Below, one piece after another: positions 38,383-46,467 of a stretch of DNA of 64,000 bases (positions are counted from its first letter, which is position 1; the number at the start of each line of letters is the position of its first letter). The notes under the pieces were generated by a model. The model was not told the DNA's origin. It did not search any database and was given only the letters and a program-made list of their open reading frames with translations. This DNA comes from JALNZF01 sp964447405. Lineage in GTDB: Bacteria > Nitrospirota > UBA9217. The translations under genes were made by a program, and so were the position numbers. Location of the stretch: positions 620,001 through 684,000 of the forward strand of contig CAYUSP010000003.1 of assembly GCA_964447405.1 (NCBI GenBank), read 5' to 3'.

Positions 38383-39180
38383 CTATTTGAGTGGTTTCCT
38401 GCCACTGAACAGTGCGGCGACGGTGAATTCCGATGTCCGAAAACCCGTTTTACCCGCGAATGTCGCATCGTGAAATCCCGCTTCCCGCAGCAACTCGACT
38501 TGATCCCCGACCGGGATCGTACCGCCGACTCATTGAGACCAGGACTCCGCGCTTCCCGACAGGCCGGCGGGCAATGCTTGTTCCAAAACAATATCCGCAA
38601 ACTGGATCTTCCCACCGGGTTTCAAGACGCGATATATTTCCTTGAACACGGTCTGTTTGCAGGGAGAAAGGTTTATGACCCCGTTCGATATTACGACGTC
38701 AAACGAATTATCGTCATACGGTATTTTTTCAGAATCGACAACCTTGATCTCGGCATGCATTACGGATGCAGCCGCAAGGTTTTCGCGCGCCTTTTGCACC
38801 ATTTTTTCTGTCAAATCGAGGCCGCACAGACGCCCGTTTGTGCCTACCAACCTGCTTGCCACGAAAAGGTCTAATCCCGCTCCGCATCCGAAGTCAAGCA
38901 CTGAGTTTCCCTGTTCGATCCTGCCTAAAGAAAACGGATTCCCCACCGGACATGATGACTCAAAAAACTGCTCAGGCGTGCGCTCCAGAATATCCTGGTC
39001 GTATCCCAAGGCTAGCGGCCCCTCCTTCCCGACGGGATATTGAAACTTTCCGGCTGCAGAAACCGATACTGCGTCGTATTTGTTCCTGATCGCCTGCCTT
39101 ATCCCGCCCAGGTCTGAAGATGAATCAATGGCAAGCGGTGTAGCATCCGTGCGGCAGCTTCCAGCTCCGCCCGCCGTTGT
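38383..39180 (-). CDS. Sec-containing ArsM-like SAM methyltransferase (possibly fused to upstream thioredoxin-like domain)
   Basis: The frame is open from the UGA at 39181 to a TAG at 38383, interrupted only by a UGA at 38530-38532. Conserved parts: IRQAIRNKY and FQYPVGKE ... LGY near the N-terminus, SSCPVGNPF, SAM motif I VLDFGCGAGLD, FDVVISNGVINLSP, RVLKPGG, then SAESWSQ-U-VGGTIP and GFRTSEFT. The Sec sits where ArsM enzymes have an arsenic-binding Cys (WxxC-x-G-G/A). No ATG, GTG or TTG occurs in frame before the conserved N-terminus; a TTG at 39009 with AAGGAGG 11 bases upstream would delete it. The product probably methylates arsenic or a related metalloid. Stop is 48 bases before selD. 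Confidence 0.8.
38502..38518 (-). promoter_or_regulatory. SECIS-like stem-loop in methyltransferase
   Basis: GATCCC-GGTCG-GGGATC, six-pair stem with a GGTCG loop close to the GGUCU loop of E. coli fdhF. It begins 11 bases after the UGA at 38530-38532, placing the loop 17 bases from UGA. The decayed paralog keeps the same element. Confidence 0.7.
39151..39170 (-). promoter_or_regulatory. Possible SECIS after the UGA joining thioredoxin-like and methyltransferase frames
   Basis: GCGGAGCT-GGA-AGCT(G)CCGC: eight pairs with one bulged G and a GGA loop, 18 bases after the UGA at 39181-39183. It would support decoding that UGA as Sec, but overlapping coding constraint or chance cannot be excluded. 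Confidence 0.45.
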
Positions 39181-39474
39181 TCAGGTGGGCGCGGCAAAAA
39201 TGCCGCCCGGTTTCTCCTGCACGATGCTGCCCTGAATCGCGGCCTTGAGCGTTTCACTCGTCACCGTACCGTTCTTGACGATAAAACGATCGTTTACCAT
39301 TACGGATGGACAGGGGGGAGGATCTTTTTCCTGAGCGTATTCCGGTGATGATCTCTTGATGACCTTGATCTCCGCACCGAATTCCTTTTCCGCCACACGG
39401 GCGGACTCAAGGTTCGATGCTCAGCGCAAGCCCATAGGATCGTTCATATACAACGTTATAATATGTTTTCCCAT
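39181..39474 (-). CDS. Thioredoxin-like selenoprotein (UGA codon 18)
   Basis: 97 residues when the UGA at 39421-39423 is read as Sec. ATG 39474 has GGAGG five bases upstream. The fold is thioredoxin-like: first strand KHIITLYM, then GLR-U-ASNLESARVAEKEF with Sec18 at the redox-active helix start, a second strand AEIKVIKRSS, and a cis-Pro strand PPCPSVMVNDRFIV. No resolving Cys follows Sec as CXXC; Cys68 or so near the cis-Pro may pair with it. It resembles what I recall being called SaoT in organometal operons, unverified. A UGA at 39181 may be a stop or another Sec codon leading into the methyltransferase. Start is 29 bases after the 66-residue gene. Confidence 0.82.
39389..39405 (-). promoter_or_regulatory. 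SECIS-like stem-loop in thioredoxin-like gene
   Basis: TCCGCC-CGTGT-GGCGGA, six perfect pairs, G at the second loop position, loop 21 bases after the UGA at 39421-39423. Confidence 0.6.
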
Positions 39475-39502
39475 CATTGCCTCCTTCAGCACATGCTGTT
39501 GC

Positions 39503-39703
39503 TTAGGATGCCAGGCTTATCTCCACCGGGATTTCAGTTTCATTGTAATAATGCGCCGGATCGGCGACCTTTACGCCTTCAATCAGATCCCTCTTCTGGA
39601 AATTGAAAAACGCAGCGTTTAGGGGGCTGGCCATAACGATACCTAACACGGTAATCGACTTAAAGAACTGGTCCTCGACGCTCAACAGGTTCATCTCCGC
39701 CAT
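39503..39703 (-). CDS. 66-residue protein in the ArsR/selenoprotein operon
   Basis: Frame MAEMNLLSVEDQFF ... PVEISLAS, with one moderately hydrophobic segment (about 16-34, SITVLGIVMASPLNAAFF). It starts nine bases after the CopD-like gene stops and ends 28 bases before the thioredoxin-like start, so it is placed like a real operon member. The ribosome site is weak (GCGGAAA close to the ATG; a second ATG lies at 39694). No family recognised and no Cys. Confidence 0.55.
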   Translation of the reverse strand: MAEMNLLSVEDQFFKSITVLGIVMASPLNAAFFNFQKRDLIEGVKVADPAHYYNETEIPVEISLAS

Positions 39704-39712
39704 TTTCCGCAG

Positions 39713-40300
39713 TTATGCCCATCCATACGGAGTAACACTGGAATACGCCCTCCAGGTAAAGATACCTATCATTACAGTCAGTACCAGCGTAAACCATAGT
39801 GAAAAGGGGGCCCAGACCTGAACCCCCAGCATTGCTGAGAGGAGCACCACGAACAAACAAACCGTGGCAAGACGTTTCCGCTGAATACGCAGCGGGCCGA
39901 TCTGCTTCGCAAGTTCAGCGGTCGCCGGCGCACCGTTGGTCAGCGCGAAGAGGGCGTCGATCCGCGGTTGCAACGACACGTGAACGTATGTCAGCAGGCC
40001 ACCGATCAGCAGAAGCGGGAAAAATTTTACTGCGAGAATGGGTTCGGTAACGAGGTCCCCCAGTGCCCGTCCTCGCAGCACGACAAGAACCGCCCCCGAC
40101 ACAAGCGCCGTCGCCTGGAACACGAAACAGGGGATCGTCCTATTCTTGATGATGTTTTCCATATAAACATCAACCCTATCACCTATGGGAGGCCCCAACC
40201 TGCCGCGCTGATTCACCGCCACGAGCGCGTAGAACGGCCATGCCATGAGCATCGCATTGATAACGTGAATAACCTGGAAAAACCCGATTACTGCTTCCAT
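39713..40300 (-). CDS. CopD-like four-TM membrane protein
   Basis: 195 residues with four membrane segments (about 5-28, 58-78, 88-108, 145-180 as a pair). The pattern, with early His12 in FFQVIHVINAMLMAW and His106 in YVHVSLQPRIDAL, resembles CopD/DUF2269-type membrane proteins that can bind heme or copper. GAGGAGGAAGT precedes the ATG. It is the second gene after arsR on the minus strand, 115 bases downstream of it. Confidence 0.75.
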   Translation of the reverse strand: MEAVIGFFQVIHVINAMLMAWPFYALVAVNQRGRLGPPIGDRVDVYMENIIKNRTIPCFVFQATALVSGAVLVVLRGRALGDLVTEPILAVKFFPLLLIGGLLTYVHVSLQPRIDALFALTNGAPATAELAKQIGPLRIQRKRLATVCLFVVLLSAMLGVQVWAPFSLWFTLVLTVMIGIFTWRAYSSVTPYGWA

Positions 40301-40415
40301 ACTTCCTCCTCGACTTACCTATTTGTACTCAGAACACCTTGTGAACAGCTCGGCGTTCAGTGGTGACTCTGAGAATAGAGGTTAAGCATTGCCAACGCGA
40401 TTGTGGATGCAACTC

Positions 40416-40757
40416 TCATCGTCTTCTTTCACCTGGATAAGTCCCTTTTCTTGAAACCGGACAGCATGCAGGCGCCGGAACGTCCTCTTCATATTCTTTT
40501 TTTAGGAGTCCAAGCAGTTCGGGAATAATCGGCTCTTTCAGGAAGTAGCATTTAAGCCTCCCGTCCACAAAAAAGTCGATAACATGGTGAGAACGCAGGA
40601 GCTTCAAATGCTGGGATACATTCGGCTGGCTGATGTCCAGGGACTCTTCGAAATCGCTGACGCACTTAACGCCCAGGACAAGGTCTTCCAGGATTTTGAT
40701 GCGGATTGGGTGAGCAATGACTTTCAGAAGATCGGTACGTTTGTTGACGGGGATCAT
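40416..40757 (-). CDS. arsR: ArsR-family metalloid-responsive repressor
   Basis: 113 residues. Winged-helix ArsR/SmtB fold: HPIRIKILEDL, GVKCVSDFEESLDISQPNVSQHLKLLRSHHVI, wing DGRLKCYFL. Cysteines at 32, 70, 98 and 99; C32 matches the first sensing Cys of E. coli ArsR and the C-terminal pair resembles the A. ferrooxidans type. It likely represses both the minus-strand selenoprotein operon and the divergent CDF-like/acr3 genes, releasing DNA on binding arsenite or a similar thiophile. Confidence 0.92.
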   Translation of the reverse strand: MIPVNKRTDLLKVIAHPIRIKILEDLVLGVKCVSDFEESLDISQPNVSQHLKLLRSHHVIDFFVDGRLKCYFLKEPIIPELLGLLKKEYEEDVPAPACCPVSRKGTYPGERRR

Positions 40758-40808
40758 ACATGCACCAGGAACAGTATGGAACTATATTCGATCAAAGCCA
40801 TTTAAATT

Positions 40809-40845
40809 ATATGCAAATATTATTATGTTTTTATGGAAATGTCAA
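40809..40845 (-). promoter_or_regulatory. arsR promoter with overlapping ArsR-type operator
   Basis: Minus strand TTGACA (40845-40840), 17-base spacer, TAATAT (40822-40817). The inverted element ATAT-TTGC-ATAT (40820-40809) overlaps the -10 region, as expected for ArsR autorepression. Confidence 0.6.
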
Positions 40846-40903
40846 CATGATTTCTAATTCAAGGGTATCGGAATGATGGAATTAGCCCGGCCAATCAGGT
40901 AGT

Positions 40904-41596
40904 ATGCTGCCTATGATCTCCATCGGATTAGTCCAGGATAAGAAAAAGCTCTATACACTCGCCTCCACCCTGGCGCTCGTGACGATATTTTACAACATCG
41001 CCGAAGGCCTGGTGTCAGTCTATTTCGGCCTCGAGGATGAGAGCATGGCGCTCTTCGGCTTTGGGTTGGATTCCTTTGTCGAGGTCGTGTCCGGAATCGG
41101 CATCTGGCACATGGTAAAACGCATCAGGAACAATGACGGAGAGAATCCGGACCATTTCGAGCAAACCGCGCTTCGCATAACCGGAACGGGATTCTACCTG
41201 CTGTTCGTCGGACTGGCCATCACCGCGGCGATCGATCTCTATCAGGGCCATAGACCGCAGACAACCTTTTGGGGCATCGTTATCTCCGCAATTTCCATCG
41301 TCGCCATGTGGTTGCTTATCCGGGCCAAGGTGAAGGTGGGGACCAGGCTCAATTCACAGGCCATCCTTGCCGATGCCGCCTGCACCCGCGCCTGTTTGCA
41401 GCTCTCCATCGTTCTGCTCATTGCAAGTGTTGGCTACGAACTCACCCATATAGGCGGAATTGATTCCATCGGAGCTGTCGTGATCGCAGGTCTCTGCTAT
41501 CGGGAAGGAAAAGAGGCTTTCGAAAAAGCGAAGGCTAAAAGCTTTGCCTGCACCTGCGGAGAGGCATGTCGAACGAATTTGGTTGAGAAGCATTAA
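40904..41596 (+). CDS. CDF-like cation transporter family protein
   Basis: 230 residues, about six membrane segments. FGLDSFVEVVSGIGIWHMVKR and LADAACTRACLQLSIVLL resemble the metal-site helices of cation diffusion facilitators, though the classic HxxxD sites are changed, as in the TMEM163/YdfM-like branch. The C-terminus is Cys-rich (FACTCGEACR), which could bind a soft metal or metalloid. It starts 146 bases from arsR in divergent orientation and is followed by acr3 after 27 bases. The start may instead be ATG 40913. Confidence 0.78.
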   Translation: MLPMISIGLVQDKKKLYTLASTLALVTIFYNIAEGLVSVYFGLEDESMALFGFGLDSFVEVVSGIGIWHMVKRIRNNDGENPDHFEQTALRITGTGFYLLFVGLAITAAIDLYQGHRPQTTFWGIVISAISIVAMWLLIRAKVKVGTRLNSQAILADAACTRACLQLSIVLLIASVGYELTHIGGIDSIGAVVIAGLCYREGKEAFEKAKAKSFACTCGEACRTNLVEKH

Positions 41597-41623
41597 CTTC
41601 CATTTTCAGGATAAGGGGTATCA

Positions 41624-42706
41624 ATGAGCGAGGCGCCAGTTAACAGACTTTCCTTTCTGGACAGATATTTAACGCTGTGGATTTTCAACGCCATGGCACT
41701 GGGTGTTGGATTCGGATATTTTATTCAAGGAACAGAAGCCTTCATAAACAGCTTCCAGGTTGGAACGACGAACATACCCATCGCCATAGGCTTGATCCTC
41801 ATGATGTACCCGCCCCTTGCGAAGGTCAAGTATGAGGAACTCGGCGAGGTCTTTCGCAATAAAAAGGTCCTGGGTCTCTCGCTGGTCCAGAACTGGATCA
41901 TCGGCCCGATCCTGATGTTCGCGCTCGCGATCATCTTCCTCCGGTCCTATCCCGAGTACATGGTCGGCCTCATCATGATCGGTCTTGCCCGCTGCATCGC
42001 CATGGTGATCGTCTGGAACGACCTTGCCTGCGGCGATCCCGAATACGCGGCCGGTCTTGTGGCGTTCAATTCCATTTTCCAGGTCCTTTTCTTTTCTGTA
42101 TATGCATATATCTTTATTACGGTCCTGCCAGTTTGGTTCGGGCTCAAAGGGGTCGTTGTCAACGTGACCATCGGCCAGATCGCCGAGAGTGTCTTTATTT
42201 ATCTCGGCATCCCGTTCATCGCGGGTATGCTGACCCGCTTCGTTCTCATCAAGATCAATAACCGTCAGTGGTACGAGACGATCTTCATTCCAAAGATAAG
42301 CCCCATAACCCTCATCTCGCTGCTTTTTACCATTGTTATTATGTTTTCACTGAAAGGCAACTTTATCGTAAAACTGCCTCTGGACGTGGTGAGGATAGCG
42401 ATTCCCCTGCTTATTTATTTCGTAGTCATGTTCCTGGTCTCGTTCTACCTCGGAAAGAAGATCAAGGCGGATTATCCGAAGACCGCGACGCTGGCGTTTA
42501 CCGCGGCAAGCAATAATTTCGAACTCGCGATCGCTGTTGCCGTGGCCGTGTTCGGCATTAACTCCGGCGCAGCCTTCGCAGCGGTCATCGGTCCGCTCGT
42601 GGAGGTTCCGGTGATGATCGGGCTCGTAACAGTTGCACGTTTTTTTCAACGCACCTATTTCAGTGTTGAATCCTGCAGGGTCAGGGAAACCGATGCGCTT
42701 TCATGA
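41624..42706 (+). CDS. acr3: Acr3 arsenite efflux transporter
   Basis: 360 residues with about ten membrane segments. Family marks: FGYFIQGTEAFINSF, ARCIAMVIVWNDLACGD with the conserved membrane Cys used for arsenite, and NNFELAIAVAVAVFG. It pumps As(III) out of the cell using the proton motive force. AAGGGGTATCA precedes the ATG. Together with the divergent arsR it forms an ars operon. Confidence 0.95.
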   Translation: MSEAPVNRLSFLDRYLTLWIFNAMALGVGFGYFIQGTEAFINSFQVGTTNIPIAIGLILMMYPPLAKVKYEELGEVFRNKKVLGLSLVQNWIIGPILMFALAIIFLRSYPEYMVGLIMIGLARCIAMVIVWNDLACGDPEYAAGLVAFNSIFQVLFFSVYAYIFITVLPVWFGLKGVVVNVTIGQIAESVFIYLGIPFIAGMLTRFVLIKINNRQWYETIFIPKISPITLISLLFTIVIMFSLKGNFIVKLPLDVVRIAIPLLIYFVVMFLVSFYLGKKIKADYPKTATLAFTAASNNFELAIAVAVAVFGINSGAAFAAVIGPLVEVPVMIGLVTVARFFQRTYFSVESCRVRETDALS

Positions 42707-42739
42707 GGATCGTAAGATCAGGGATTTTGAGGTTCCTGG

Positions 42740-43456
42740 ATGAAGCATGCGATATTTGGTGACATACACGGAAATATCGAAGCCCTGAATGCTGCTTACA
42801 AAGCGGCGCAGGCTGCGGGCGCTGAAAAGATATACCACCTTGGAGACTTGGGCGGATATTCGCCATTTGTGAACGAGGTCGTTGCCTTCCTTATCGAACA
42901 CGATATCAAAGGCGTACAGGGCAATTACGACGAAGCGGTTGCCAATAATCGGGAGCATTGCGGGTGCAAAGCTGAGGATCCAGTGCAGGAAGAAATGGCG
43001 AACCGGTCTTTTGTCTGGACGAAGGAGCATGCGTCGCACGAAACTAAAGAGTTTCTCGGGAACCTGCCGGTTGAGATTAATTTTGTTGACCAGGGCAGGA
43101 AGGTAGCGCTTTTTCACGCCACCCCGCGTCGGAACAACCTATATTGGTTTGAGGACCGGCCGGAGAAGTTCTTTCATGAGATGGCTGGGAGGATTGACGC
43201 CGACATTCTGATCTATGGCCACACCCACAAATCCTATTGGAAGGACTTTGAGAACAAGCTCTTTATCAATGCCGGAAGCGTGGGCAAGCCGAAAGACGGC
43301 GATCCGAGAGCCTGCGTTGCTCTGGTCGATATAACGGCGGATAAGGTAACCGTCGAATTCCTGCGGGCGCCTTATAACGTGGAGAAGGCCGCAGAAGCAA
43401 TCGTACCGAGCGGGTTGCCGATATATTTTGCTGACCGTTTGAAGATGGGCAGATAA
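42740..43456 (+). CDS. Calcineurin-like metallophosphoesterase
   Basis: 238 residues with the metal-binding set: GDIHGNIEAL (D8, H10), HLGDLGGYSPF, GNYDEAV, ATPRRN and YGHTHKSYWK with NAGSVGKPKD. It belongs to the YfcE/MJ0936-like branch acting on phosphodiesters or phosphomonoesters. GAGG lies ten bases before the ATG, 33 bases after acr3. The link to arsenic handling, if any, is unknown. Confidence 0.88.
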   Translation: MKHAIFGDIHGNIEALNAAYKAAQAAGAEKIYHLGDLGGYSPFVNEVVAFLIEHDIKGVQGNYDEAVANNREHCGCKAEDPVQEEMANRSFVWTKEHASHETKEFLGNLPVEINFVDQGRKVALFHATPRRNNLYWFEDRPEKFFHEMAGRIDADILIYGHTHKSYWKDFENKLFINAGSVGKPKDGDPRACVALVDITADKVTVEFLRAPYNVEKAAEAIVPSGLPIYFADRLKMGR

Positions 43457-43483
43457 ACGCAAACTGCTGGTTTTACGATAGTT

Positions 43484-43573
43484 TCACGCCCGGTTGCAGG
43501 GAAGGCGGGAGAGCCTTTCCTACTTCTCATCGTTGATCAAGTCCGAATATCCCTTTGTCGAGAATTCCTGCCA
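43484..43573 (-). pseudogene. Decayed 3' half of a dual-CXXC small selenoprotein gene
   Basis: Minus-strand frame reads WQEFSTKGYSDLINDEK-stop-ERLSRLPCNRA-stop. It aligns with the C-terminal half of the gene at 46574-46741 (REFSVSEYAALIDDETWERISRRPCNRV); a UAG replaces the shared Trp and the Cys-rich N-terminal half is gone. It lies against the 3' end of the P-type ATPase gene. Confidence 0.7.
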
Positions 43574-43586
43574 GTTAACCAAAGAT

Positions 43587-46271
43587 CTATACCAACGCTG
43601 ATTTCCTCTTAATATACTTCTCGATCTCCACGGCAATAAATACGATTGACGATGCTGCCAGTGTGATAAGTAGCTCATTCAGGGTCAGTGGCTCGGTCTT
43701 GAAGATCGGATTCAGCATCGGCGTGTATATGGTTGCCATCTGCAACATGAAGGTCAGCAGAACAGCCCCGAGCAGATACGGATTCGAGAACAGTCCGATT
43801 GTGAACAGCGACTGTTTTTCGGACCGTATGGCAAGCACATGGCCGAGTTGCGTAAGGCAAAGCACGGTAAAGACCATAGTCTGCCAGTGCGCGTGTTCCG
43901 TTCTAATGGACCATGCCTGAACCAGCAGAACGACGCCAGCCATCAGAAGGCCCACCCATATCGCATGCGCTCCCAACCCATGCGCGAAGATGCTCTCTGT
44001 TGGGTGCCGGGGAGGCCTGTTCATGACATCGCCTTCCGCAGGCTCCGCAGAGAGCGCAAGAGCGGGAAGACCGTCCGTCACGAGGTTGATCCAGAGCAAA
44101 TGGATGGGCAGCAGAGGGATCGGCAGTCCGACGAGCGGCGCGAGAAAGAGGGTCCAGATCTCGCCTGAATTCGTGGTCAGCAGATATTTAATAAACTTCC
44201 TGATATTGTCGTAGATCTTCCTGCCTTCCCGGACAGCCTTTACAATGGTCGAAAAGTTGTCATCCAGCAGGATCATATGGGCCGCTTCTTTGGATACGTC
44301 CGTTCCGGTAATGCCCATGGCAACCCCGATGTCAGCCCGCTTCAATGCCGGCGCGTCATTAACTCCATCACCGGTCATGGCGACAAAGTGGCCCTTGTCC
44401 TGAAGCGCCTTCACGATCTTCAGCTTTTGCTCCGGAGCGACGCGCGCATACACACGGATATGCTCGACCCGATCCTCGAATTCCTCGAGCGATAACTTCT
44501 CAAGCTCCCTTCCGGTGATGATCGCCTTTTCATCGTCTTCTATGATACCCAGCCGCCGGGCTATTGCCCTTGCCGTGATAGGATGATCGCCCGTTATCAT
44601 GACCGCATGGATCCCGGCCTGCCTGCAGAGAGCAACGGCTTCGCTGGCTTCTTTCCGGGGCGGATCCATCATCCCGACCAGGCCGATAAGAGTAAGATTG
44701 AATTCAACGTTATCTACGGACAGATCATCAGGCAGGGCGCTCCATGTCCTCATGGCAATGCCGAGCACCCGCAAACCCCCGGCAGCCATGCTTGCATTCG
44801 TTCTTTCAAGCGCTTCACGATCAACAACAGCGGATCCCTGTGTTGTAATCATGTTCGCGGATTTGTCCAGGAGAACATCTATCGCGCCCTTGGTAAAGGA
44901 GACGTATTGCGCATTTCCCCATGACCCATGACCCCGGACCCCTGCCCCTGGTATCTTGTGGAAGGTCGTCATGCATTTTCTATCTGAATCGAAAGGGATT
45001 TCTTCTCTCCGAGGAAATTGTTTCTCGAGCTCTGTCTTCTCAAAACCCTGTTTCCGTGCAATATCATAGAGGGCGATTTCAGTGGGATCACCGATGATAT
45101 TGCCATCCGTGCCTTGCTGTGCATCATTGTTCAAGGCTAGCGCGGTGAACATCAAGGAATCAGGGTCCGGGGTCCAGGGTCCGGGACTGTCATGTGCACC
45201 CTGACTCCTGCCCCCCAATCCCTGCCCCTTGAGAATTTTCCCGTCGCACCAGATTTCTTCAACGGTCATCTTATTCAGGGTCAGCGTCCCTGTCTTATCC
45301 GAACAGATGTATGTTACGGAACCGAGCGTCTCGACAGCGGGAAGCTTCCGGATAAGGGCATGCTGCGTGATCAGTTTTTTCGCGCCCAGCGCCAGAGAGA
45401 TGGTAATGACCGCAGGCAGCGCTTCGGGAATCGCCGCAACCGCAAGGGAAATCGCCGTAAGCAGCATCAGCATGGGCGCTTCCCCCCGCATAATGCCGAT
45501 AACGAGCACGATCGCGCAGATCGCCAGAACAGCAAACGCAAGTTTTTGGCCAAAGGTCGTCAGCCTCTTTTGCAGCGGTGTTTTTACTTCATCCTCCTCC
45601 TGCAGCATAAACGCGATCTTTCCCAGTTCCGTATTCATGCCCGTTGCGGTGATGATGCCGGTCCCGCGTCCGGAGGTAACGAACGTGCCTTTGTATGCCA
45701 TGTTCTTTCTGTCGCCAAGAGAGAGGTTTTCCTCGCGCAGTTCCTTTATCTGTTTCTCAACAGGCACGGATTCACCGGTAAGCGCCGCCTCTTCGACCCG
45801 AAACTGAATTGCCTCCAACAATCGCATGTCAGCAGGCACGATTCTTCCCGCTTCAAGCAGTATGATATCGCCCGGCACCAGCTCGGCGGCCGGAATCGTC
45901 AGGGGCATGCCGCTCCTCAGGACTGTTGCGGACGTTGCCGCCATTTTCTTGAGGGCTGCCATCGCCTTTTCAGCCCGGTATTCCTGGATAAAACCGACCA
46001 TGGCATTCAGTACAACAATGACGATTATCGCGGCAGTATCCGACACCTCCCCGATAAAACCGGAGATAACTGCAGCGGCAAGAAGAACGAGGATCATGAA
46101 GTCCTTGAATTGGTCCAGAAACATCATGAACGGGGTCCTTTTCCGTTTCTCCACAAGCTCATTCGGGCCATGATGTTCAAAACGCAGACCTGCCTCCGAA
46201 GCGCTCAATCCATCCCGACTGCTCTTCAGCTCCGCAAGCGTCTGATCAACCGTCAATCGAAAATAATGCAT
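43587..46271 (-). CDS. P-type Ca2+-transporting ATPase (SERCA/PMCA-like)
   Basis: 894 residues from ATG 46271 (AGGGAG six bases upstream). Phosphorylation motif ICSDKTGTLT, ATP-binding MITGDHPITARAIARR, hinge MTGDGVNDAPALKRADIGVAMG, and about ten membrane segments; the fourth holds IPEALPAVITI, typical of Ca2+ pumps. N-terminal cation-ATPase domain HYFRLTVDQTLAELKSSRDGLS. Two loops in the nucleotide-binding domain contain Gly/Pro-rich inserts encoded by low-complexity repeats (44916-44951, 45151-45232) without breaking the frame. Confidence 0.93.
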   Translation of the reverse strand: MHYFRLTVDQTLAELKSSRDGLSASEAGLRFEHHGPNELVEKRKRTPFMMFLDQFKDFMILVLLAAAVISGFIGEVSDTAAIIVIVVLNAMVGFIQEYRAEKAMAALKKMAATSATVLRSGMPLTIPAAELVPGDIILLEAGRIVPADMRLLEAIQFRVEEAALTGESVPVEKQIKELREENLSLGDRKNMAYKGTFVTSGRGTGIITATGMNTELGKIAFMLQEEDEVKTPLQKRLTTFGQKLAFAVLAICAIVLVIGIMRGEAPMLMLLTAISLAVAAIPEALPAVITISLALGAKKLITQHALIRKLPAVETLGSVTYICSDKTGTLTLNKMTVEEIWCDGKILKGQGLGGRSQGAHDSPGPWTPDPDSLMFTALALNNDAQQGTDGNIIGDPTEIALYDIARKQGFEKTELEKQFPRREEIPFDSDRKCMTTFHKIPGAGVRGHGSWGNAQYVSFTKGAIDVLLDKSANMITTQGSAVVDREALERTNASMAAGGLRVLGIAMRTWSALPDDLSVDNVEFNLTLIGLVGMMDPPRKEASEAVALCRQAGIHAVMITGDHPITARAIARRLGIIEDDEKAIITGRELEKLSLEEFEDRVEHIRVYARVAPEQKLKIVKALQDKGHFVAMTGDGVNDAPALKRADIGVAMGITGTDVSKEAAHMILLDDNFSTIVKAVREGRKIYDNIRKFIKYLLTTNSGEIWTLFLAPLVGLPIPLLPIHLLWINLVTDGLPALALSAEPAEGDVMNRPPRHPTESIFAHGLGAHAIWVGLLMAGVVLLVQAWSIRTEHAHWQTMVFTVLCLTQLGHVLAIRSEKQSLFTIGLFSNPYLLGAVLLTFMLQMATIYTPMLNPIFKTEPLTLNELLITLAASSIVFIAVEIEKYIKRKSALV
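44916..44951 (-). repeat. GGGGCAGGG-type repeat inside ATPase gene
   Basis: Minus strand low-complexity run of GGGGCAGGGGTCCGGGGTCA type encoding GAGVRGHGSWG in the nucleotide-binding domain. It resembles the run at 45151-45232 and is unlike the surrounding coding sequence. Confidence 0.6.
45151..45232 (-). repeat. Second GGGGCAGGG/GGACCCTGG repeat inside ATPase gene
   Basis: Minus strand begins GGGGCAGGGATTGGGGGGCA and continues with GGACCCTGGACCCCGGACCC, encoding a Gly/Pro/Asp-rich loop (KGQGLGGRSQG ... PGPWTPDPDS). Such strings are usually intergenic in related anaerobes, so this looks like an in-frame invasion. Confidence 0.6.
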
Positions 46272-46467
46272 GCACATCTCCCTGACCCGGACAAATCGGA
46301 CTAAATCAGCAAACAGGTCGTTGAAAAAAACATTATTGCCTCATCCTGTACGAAGTAAAGGAACACATGAATTTGTGAAGAGGAAGTTTTTTCGCGCGCA
46401 GACCGTTTCAATGCTTTTCGACTTTTCAGCAGGTTGTTTATATAGTGTGTCGAGCATGAATGCGCGA

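Noticed and set aside
38530..39009. Methyltransferase as a 159-residue protein starting at TTG 39009 and ending at UGA 38530
   Set aside because: It drops the conserved N-terminus and the conserved 48-residue C-terminus on the other side of the UGA; the AAGGAGG is better explained as coding for GKEG.
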